Assembly: GCA_902495305.1 (NCBI GenBank)
Contig: CABUWG010000018.1
Location: 1 to 38,634 of the forward strand
Direction: 5' to 3'
Source of the DNA: an uncultured Pseudomonadota bacterium
Lineage (GTDB): Bacteria; Pseudomonadota; Alphaproteobacteria; RF32; CAG-239
DNA: 38,634 nucleotides
Positions 34,471-38,634 of this stretch are shown piece after piece. How positions within the stretch are numbered: the first letter of the stretch is position 1; each line of letters starts with the position of its first letter. Below the pieces are notes generated by a model that was not told where the DNA came from, ran no database searches, and worked only from the letters and a program-made list of their open reading frames with translations. The position numbers were made by a program, and so were the translations under genes.

Positions 34471-34659
34471 ATGAAACTGATTGTATATCTGATAATTTTG
34501 GCCGGTTTGGCTTATGGCGGCAAATGGGTTTATGACAACTATCTGGCCGAAAGCGTGAATGAGGCCATGCACAAAACCGGAAACTATGTTGCCCGCCAGA
34601 ATTTGGATCATATCGAAATCCACAGCGACGGCACTTATGTTGAAAAAGAATTGCCGTAA
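34471..34659 (+). CDS. Small single-pass membrane protein
   Basis: The 62-residue protein has an N-terminal hydrophobic helix (LIVYLIILAGLAYGGKWVY, about residues 3-21) and a short polar tail ending KELP. ATG 34471 has AAGGAG 8 bases upstream and a terminator follows the stop, so it is most likely a true small gene. Function unknown. Confidence 0.7.
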   Translation: MKLIVYLIILAGLAYGGKWVYDNYLAESVNEAMHKTGNYVARQNLDHIEIHSDGTYVEKELP

Positions 34660-34674
34660 AATGTGCAATAAAAA

Positions 34675-34702
34675 GGCGGGATATTTTTTCCCGCCATTGT
34701 TT
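34675..34702. terminator. Bidirectional intrinsic terminator
   Basis: GGCGGGA/TCCCGCC, 7 bp (34675-34695), is followed by ATTGTTTTTTT on the plus strand and TTTTTATT on the minus strand. It serves the small membrane protein gene and the convergent module B gene. Confidence 0.85.
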
Positions 34703-34704
34703 TT

Positions 34705-35022
34705 TTACTTTCGTTTTTTCATTCCCTCTTCCCAAAGTTCTTCGGGAATGGCTCTTTCATGTTCATTTTCCCCGGGGGTAAAAAGCCGCAGTTCTATTTT
34801 TTGACCATAAAACTCCAGCAATTTTCTAAGTACTCTGAAATGCAAAGTCCCGCGGCCGAGTTCAATATCGTCCAGTTCCCGTTCTTCTATTTGCAATCTC
34901 TTGCAAAGATGTCTGGCCGGCATATGCCGCTCATGCCGTTCAAAGAACAAGGCAAAGCCTAATGTTTTGTAAAAATTTCTCAGGCAATCTTTTGTTGTTG
35001 AATAAAAATAATATTTTCCCAT
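34705..35022 (-). CDS. Small XRE-like protein of RNA/regulator module B
   Basis: The 105-residue protein begins MGKYYFYSTTKDCL. Residues about 34-78 look like a helix-turn-helix of the XRE class: a first helix, ARHLCKRLQI, a turn, ERELDDIELGR where XRE proteins often have IxxIExGR, and the closing HFRVLRKLLEFYGQKIELRL. The rest is a charged tail ending MKKRK. ATG 35022 is chosen because AAGGAGC lies 5 bases upstream; the reading frame runs open into the RNA above it but that part is non-coding. It is paralogous in its C-terminal half with the module A protein. DNA or RNA target is unknown. Confidence 0.65.
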   Translation of the reverse strand: MGKYYFYSTTKDCLRNFYKTLGFALFFERHERHMPARHLCKRLQIEERELDDIELGRGTLHFRVLRKLLEFYGQKIELRLFTPGENEHERAIPEELWEEGMKKRK

Positions 35023-35043
35023 TTTTAGCTCCTTGATTTTGTT

Positions 35044-35203
35044 AAAACAAAACCACCCTAAAAGAAGGGTGGCGGAGCTCAAAAACTGCAAAAGATCAGT
35101 CACACTAATTCGTCCGCAAAGCGGCTTATTTCGTGTACTCCGCCTAAAGACGGATTTCTTTTGAGATGTTTTTGAGACACCACAGCCGGTCTCCCGACTG
35201 CGG
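35044..35203 (-). ncRNA. Structured RNA of module B, ending in an intrinsic terminator
   Basis: Predicted transcript of about 160 nt, equivalent to module A. P1 at 35180-35203, 10 bp with GAGA loop; P2 at 35139-35154, TCCGTC/GGCGGA with loop TTTA; P3 at 35114-35124, CCGC/GCGG; P4 around 35080-35100, ACTG/CAGT. GGCGGAG (35138-35144) can pair with CTCCGCC (35071-35077). The terminator stem CCACCCT/AGGGTGG (35053-35072) is followed by TTTTGTTTT. Stem sequences differ from module A but pairing is kept, while AATAAG, ACGAA and TGTGGTGTC segments are shared. The protein gene starts 21 bases beyond. Confidence 0.65.
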
Positions 35204-35208
35204 GTATT

Positions 35209-35236
35209 ATCATAAAGGATTACAAAGATTTTGCAA
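35209..35236 (-). promoter_or_regulatory. Promoter of module B RNA
   Basis: On the minus strand -35 TTGCAA (35231-35236), 16-base spacer, -10 TATGAT (35209-35214), identical to module A. The -35 lies 9 bases past the stop of the ABC-F gene, which has no terminator of its own, so ABC-F transcripts should run into this RNA and stop at its terminator. Confidence 0.75.
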
Positions 35237-35245
35237 GCGGATTTT

Positions 35246-37057
35246 CTATCCGTTTTCCAGTTCTTCTTTGAGCATTTGGATTTCCAGCCACTCGTTTTCC
35301 TTATTCTCGATTTCTTTTTGCAAATCGGCCAGTTTGGCGCTCAATTCGGCAAAACGGGCTGGATTTTGGGCGTATAAGTCCGGATTCGACAATTCCTCCT
35401 CGCAAGCGCCGATTGCCTCTTCTGCCTTGGCAATTTCCTGCGGCAGGACTTCCAGCAAACGCTGCTGTTTATAACTCAGTTTTGCCGTTTTTTTATTCTC
35501 CGGCTCCGGCTTTTTTTCAGCCTTTTTGACGGCCGTTTTTTTCTCCGGCATTCGCTCGGCTTTTTCCTGCAGCTTTTGCAACAGGTCCGAATAACTGCCG
35601 GCGTGTTCATAGACCGTCCCGTCACCTTTCATATAAACCACCGAGCTGACAACGCGGTCAAGAAAATCGCGGTCATGACTGACAATCAGAACCGTGCCCT
35701 GATAATCGTCCAGTACTTCCTGCAGCAAATCCAGCGTATCCATGTCCAAATCATTGGTCGGCTCGTCCAAGACCAGAAAGTTTGACGGTTTGGCCAGAGA
35801 TACGGCCAGCATCAGGCGGTTTTTCTCACCGCCGGAAAGCGCCGAAACCGGACAATTTGCCTGATCGGGACGAAACAGAAAATCTTTCAGATAAGCCACC
35901 ACGTGACGATATTGTCCATGCACAAAAATATGGTCGCCTTTGTCACACAGGGTTTGCCACAATGTCTTTTTCAAATCCAGCGTTATGCGGTTTTGGTCAA
36001 AATAAACTTCTTCAAGGTTTTTGCCAATCCGCACGGAACCGCTGTCGGGTTCAAGCCTTTTGGTCAGCAGTTTGATCAGCGTGGTTTTGCCGGCGCCGTT
36101 CGGCCCGACAATGCCGATTTTGTTGCCTTTGATAATGCGGGTGGAAAAATCTTTGACAATCTCGCGGTTGCCGAACGCCTTACACAGATGTTTGGCCTCA
36201 ATCACCATTTTGGAACGAAAATCGCCTTCTTCCACGTTCAGGTTAACGCTGCCAATCTGCTTAATCTGCTCTTTGCGCTCCTGCCGCAGCTGCTGCAATC
36301 GCCGCAGCCTGCCCATGTTGCGTTTGCGGCGGGCGGTCACGCCTTTGTGCAGCCATTCGGTTTCTTCCTCAATTTTTTTGTTCAGGTACTTCTGCTCAAT
36401 GATTTCCTGATCAATCACCTGCGTCTGCCATTCTTCAAAGAACTTAAAGCCTTTGTTGTTGCGGCGGAGAATGCCGCGGTCGAGCCAGAATGTCGTCTGC
36501 GACACGTTGCCCAGAAACATCCGGTCGTGCGAAATCAATACGACGGCGCCGGCAAAGTTTTTGATAATCTTTTCAAGTTTTTCAATTGCGGCAATGTCCA
36601 GATGGTTGGTCGGTTCGTCAAGCAGCAAAATGTCGGGCTCGCCGATTAAGGCTTTGGCCAAAGCGGCTTTTCGCCGTTCGCCGCCGGAAGATTGTTCCGG
36701 ATGCTGCGATTCGGCAATTCCGAATTCGGCAATCAGAATATCAGCCTTATAATCCAGATTCTCGTCATTTTGCGGCAGGCCGGATTTAACCACGTCGCGC
36801 AGGGTTGAGTATCCGGAAAAATCAGGTTCCTGCGGCATATAGGAGATTTTGACACCGGGCTGAACAAAAATCTCGCCCGAGTCGGCTTCAATAACGCCGG
36901 AAATCACTTTTAACAAGGTTGATTTGCCTGAACCGTTGCGCCCGACCAGCGAGATTTTATCGCCGCGGTTGATGTACAGGTCAACATTGCTGAACAACTG
37001 GTTGGCGCCAAAACTGAGCGCGGCGCCTTTTATGGTATAAATCGGAGCTTCGGCCAT
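35246..37057 (-). CDS. uup: ABC-F family ATPase, Uup-like
   Basis: ABC-F proteins have two ATPase domains and no membrane part, and act on the ribosome E site or, for Uup, also on branched DNA. Walker A motifs are GRNGSGKST (39-47) and GPNGAGKTT (about 330); signatures SSGGERRK and LSGGEKNR; Walker B LLLDEPTNHLD and LVLDEPTNDLD. The linker between the domains is the basic arm region around RRKRNMGRLRRL. A C-terminal extension of about 100 residues with a charged linker and a coiled coil (IAKAEEAIGACEEEL to the end) is the Uup feature. It follows the TerB-like gene by 15 bases. Confidence 0.88.
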   Translation of the reverse strand: MAEAPIYTIKGAALSFGANQLFSNVDLYINRGDKISLVGRNGSGKSTLLKVISGVIEADSGEIFVQPGVKISYMPQEPDFSGYSTLRDVVKSGLPQNDENLDYKADILIAEFGIAESQHPEQSSGGERRKAALAKALIGEPDILLLDEPTNHLDIAAIEKLEKIIKNFAGAVVLISHDRMFLGNVSQTTFWLDRGILRRNNKGFKFFEEWQTQVIDQEIIEQKYLNKKIEEETEWLHKGVTARRKRNMGRLRRLQQLRQERKEQIKQIGSVNLNVEEGDFRSKMVIEAKHLCKAFGNREIVKDFSTRIIKGNKIGIVGPNGAGKTTLIKLLTKRLEPDSGSVRIGKNLEEVYFDQNRITLDLKKTLWQTLCDKGDHIFVHGQYRHVVAYLKDFLFRPDQANCPVSALSGGEKNRLMLAVSLAKPSNFLVLDEPTNDLDMDTLDLLQEVLDDYQGTVLIVSHDRDFLDRVVSSVVYMKGDGTVYEHAGSYSDLLQKLQEKAERMPEKKTAVKKAEKKPEPENKKTAKLSYKQQRLLEVLPQEIAKAEEAIGACEEELSNPDLYAQNPARFAELSAKLADLQKEIENKENEWLEIQMLKEELENG

Positions 37058-37072
37058 AACGTCACCGGAAAA

Positions 37073-37489
37073 CTAAATATCTTCCTCAACCAAGCGGTTG
37101 CCGTCAACCTGCCATTCCAGCCCTCTGGCCGCCCACAGAAAAAAGTCGTCCACTTTTTCCGGCTTTATGCCGACAGCCGCGCAAATATCATAAATATTGT
37201 GCATTTCGGAATCGGTCAGGTCGTGGTCGGCAAGGGTCATCAGAATCATATCGCGGACAATAAAACGCTTTACTTTTATGCTGTCGATTTTTGCCAGCAT
37301 GGCAATCAGGTCTTCCGGCGCTCTGACCTTTTTTATCTGAGCCAGCGGAATTTTGACCTCACGCGCCTTATTCTTCATAAATTCGCGGCGCTGCTCGCTT
37401 TTGGTATCTCCGGCCGTCAAGACGTATGACAAAGCGGAAAGGTAAATTTGTTTGTCGTTTTCGTTCCAGGCATCCAGCACTTGATTCAT
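37073..37489 (-). CDS. TerB-like domain protein
   Basis: The 138-residue all-helical protein has the layout of TerB-family domains: an opening helix YLSALSYVLTAGDTKSEQRREFM, a middle helical pair, and DMILMTLADHDLTDSEMHNIYDICAAVGI, whose acidic DHDLTDSE segment resembles the metal-binding part of TerB. TerB was named from tellurite resistance, but most homologues have unknown roles. AAAGAG sits upstream of ATG 37489. It leads a two-gene unit with the ABC-F gene. Confidence 0.6.
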   Translation of the reverse strand: MNQVLDAWNENDKQIYLSALSYVLTAGDTKSEQRREFMKNKAREVKIPLAQIKKVRAPEDLIAMLAKIDSIKVKRFIVRDMILMTLADHDLTDSEMHNIYDICAAVGIKPEKVDDFFLWAARGLEWQVDGNRLVEEDI

Positions 37490-37576
37490 ATTTTTTCTCT
37501 TTATCTGATAAAACTAAGTTTACCTTATAACAAATAAAATAAAGATTTGCAAAAAAAATAATTTTATTATAATTTA

Positions 37577-37591
37577 TTAATTATTGATTAA
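37577..37591 (+). promoter_or_regulatory. Candidate CtrA box before flbT
   Basis: TTAA-TTATTGA-TTAA matches the full CtrA half-site pair TTAA-N7-TTAA and lies 36 bases before the flbT start. Just upstream, TTGCAA (37547-37552) and TATAAT (37568-37573) could form a promoter with a short 15-base spacer. The region is AT-rich, so chance occurrence is a real possibility. Confidence 0.5.
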
Positions 37592-37627
37592 GCGTCAGGC
37601 TTAAAATAACACCGTAAGGAGAACGAT

Positions 37628-38029
37628 ATGCCTTTGAAAATTGAACTGAAGCCGCACGAGAGTATTATTATCGGCGCATCCCTGATTACCAACGACGGAG
37701 AAAGAACCCGCTTTTATATTGACGGCAACGTTCCGATTTTGCGTGAGAAGTTTATTATGCGGGAAAAAGAGGCCAACACCCCGTCCAAACGCGTTTATTT
37801 TGTTGTCCAGCAGATGTATTTGGAAAAAGGCAACAAAGAACTGCAGAATCTTTATGTGGAATATGTCCGCGATTTGCAAAATGCCGCGCCGAGTCTGATT
37901 CCGTATATTATGCCGGTGAGCGAAAATATTTTGAAGAACGAGTATTACGCCGCAATCAAATGTGCCGGCAAGCTTGTGGAAAAAGAAACCGAATTCTTCG
38001 GCAAAACGTTGAGCGGTGAACCGGAATAG
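37628..38029 (+). CDS. flbT: Flagellin post-transcriptional regulator FlbT
   Basis: FlbT in Caulobacter binds the 5' leader of flagellin mRNA and promotes its decay until hook assembly is complete (established there). This 133-residue protein matches the family over its length: LKPHESIIIGASLITNDGER, the VYFVVQQMYLE segment and the YVRDLQNAAPSL region. ATG 37628 has AAGGAG 7 bases upstream. It sits directly before a flagellin gene but is separated by its own terminator. Confidence 0.92.
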   Translation: MPLKIELKPHESIIIGASLITNDGERTRFYIDGNVPILREKFIMREKEANTPSKRVYFVVQQMYLEKGNKELQNLYVEYVRDLQNAAPSLIPYIMPVSENILKNEYYAAIKCAGKLVEKETEFFGKTLSGEPE

Positions 38030-38052
38030 CCGTTTTAGAGCCCTTTATGACA

Positions 38053-38082
38053 AGACCCTTACTTTTAAGGGTCTTTTTTTTA
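38053..38082 (+). terminator. Intrinsic terminator of flbT
   Basis: AGACCCTTA/TAAGGGTCT, 9 bp with a CTTT loop (38053-38074), followed by a run of eight T. It separates flbT from flagellin transcription. Confidence 0.92.
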
Positions 38083-38127
38083 TTATTTATGCCGACTCGC
38101 GCAAATATTAGGCATATATTAATAAAT

Positions 38128-38141
38128 AGAGGGTACCCTCT
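38128..38141. promoter_or_regulatory. 14-bp perfect palindrome upstream of flagellin
   Basis: AGAGGGTACCCTCT is symmetrical over 14 bases, about 110 bases upstream of the predicted flagellin -35. A stem TCAGGC/GCCTGA (38141-38167) follows. It may be an operator or enhancer, but no known consensus is recognised. Confidence 0.4.
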
Positions 38142-38250
38142 CAGGCAGATTATATTTTTTCGCCTGAAAACGAAAAAAATAATTTCGGAGCTACCGGCTT
38201 GAAATATCTTGATAAATGCTTATATCGGCAGCCATCAGGAGAGAATTGAG

Positions 38251-38279
38251 TTGATAGTAACCTGAATTTATGATATATT
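38251..38279 (+). promoter_or_regulatory. Putative flagellin promoter
   Basis: -35 TTGATA (38251-38256), 17-base spacer, -10 TATATT (38274-38279); predicted start about 38286. No GG-N10-GC sigma-54 core was found in 38083-38358, which is unexpected for a flagellin under FlbD. Confidence 0.5.
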
Positions 38280-38285
38280 AAATCT

Positions 38286-38337
38286 TGTGTTGTCAGGATG
38301 ACAATCACATGGTTTTAACCCAAACACGTTATGTGTT
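38286..38337 (+). promoter_or_regulatory. Structured flagellin mRNA leader
   Basis: A hairpin TGTGTTGTCA/TGACAA-T-CACA with GGA loop (38286-38309) and a second stem AACAC/GTGTT (38323-38337) lie in the roughly 73-nt leader before the start codon, which has TTGGAG 9 bases upstream. FlbT acts on such leaders in Caulobacter, so this is a candidate target site. Confidence 0.5.
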
Positions 38338-38358
38338 CCACAGAATTGGAGAAAAAAA

Positions 38359-38634
38359 ATGGCTGATATTTCCTTGACTGCAAGCATGCGTTCTAACCTG
38401 CTGTCCTTGCAACAAACTCAATCTTTGATGGATCAAACTCAAGAAAGACTGTCTACCGGTAAAAAGGTAAACTCTGCTATTGACAATCCGTCTTCTTACT
38501 ATACTGCTCAGTCTTTGAGCAACCGCGCTTCCGACTTGTCTTCTCTGCTTGACAGCATGGGACAAGGCGTACAGACCATTCAGGCTGCCAACGAAGCCAT
38601 TGAAGCGATTACAACTTTCGCGCAGCAGGCAAAA
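38359..38634 (+). CDS. Flagellin, N-terminal part, cut by the window end
   Basis: The 92 residues available match the flagellin N-terminal D0/D1 domain: MADISLTASMRSNLLSLQQT, an ERLSTGKKVNSAIDNPSSY segment (the signature SG-K-V-N-A-D-P region) and ASDLSSLLDSMGQGVQTI. ATG 38359 follows GGAG. Flagellin is the filament subunit exported through the apparatus encoded at the other end of the window. The remainder lies outside. Codons favour the T-ending forms seen in highly expressed genes here such as rpsP and rplS. Confidence 0.95.
   Translation, partial: MADISLTASMRSNLLSLQQTQSLMDQTQERLSTGKKVNSAIDNPSSYYTAQSLSNRASDLSSLLDSMGQGVQTIQAANEAIEAITTFAQQAK

Noticed and set aside
35023..35103. 27-residue upstream extension of the 105-residue module B protein
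   Set aside because: It would translate the terminator and leader; the ribosome site AAGGAGC points to the ATG at 35022.
38083..38358. Sigma-54 promoter before flagellin
   Set aside because: No GG-N10-GC core was found on reading the region.

Overview
The window looks like chromosome of a flagellated alphaproteobacterium with moderate GC, probably an uncultured host-associated lineage (inference). The main clues are the Caulobacter-type flagellar order fliF-fliG-fliH-fliN-flbD-flhA, a flbT gene next to a flagellin gene, an alphaproteobacterial LexA box (GTTC-N7-GTTC) in front of lexA, and a candidate CtrA box (TTAA-N7-TTAA) in front of flbT.

Layout. 1-507: non-coding, with RNA-like inverted repeats. 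508-12394 (+): one long flagellar run, made of the MS ring and switch (fliF, fliG, fliH, fliN), the sigma-54 activator flbD, the export gate flhA, the placement GTPase/ATPase pair flhF-flhG, a FliK-like protein and a membrane J-domain protein, several joined by overlapping ends. 12432-15652: lexA (-), a secreted protein of uncertain function (-), and a divergent polysaccharide deacetylase (+). 15690-16230: tRNA-Glu(TTC), a 21-bp hairpin and three copies of a repeat interleaved with fragments of the tRNA 3' end. 16258-17272: AT-rich accessory patch with a small membrane protein and RNA/regulator module A. 17422-23345: Lon-like protease (-), TPR membrane protein (+), and an operon of a CoA-disulfide-reductase-like enzyme with a MliC-like lipoprotein (-). 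23439-27164: a strong promoter, a structured leader and the translation operon ffh-rpsP-rimM-trmD-rplS. 27186-31686: macA-macB-outer membrane factor, a tripartite efflux operon (-). 31899-34659: an outer membrane barrel protein and uncharacterised genes. 34705-37489: RNA/regulator module B, an Uup-type ABC-F ATPase and a TerB-like protein (-). 37577-38634: flbT and the start of a flagellin gene, whose 5' leader is structured.

Most notable: modules A (16798-17272) and B (34705-35236), 18 kb apart on the minus strand. Each has the same promoter (49 identical bp), a roughly 160-nt RNA whose helices keep pairing through compensatory changes, an intrinsic terminator, a strong ribosome binding site, and a small protein that looks like a diverged XRE-type regulator. 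I do not recognise this RNA. It could be an attenuator-type leader or a free small RNA paired with a regulator. Function cannot be read from sequence alone.
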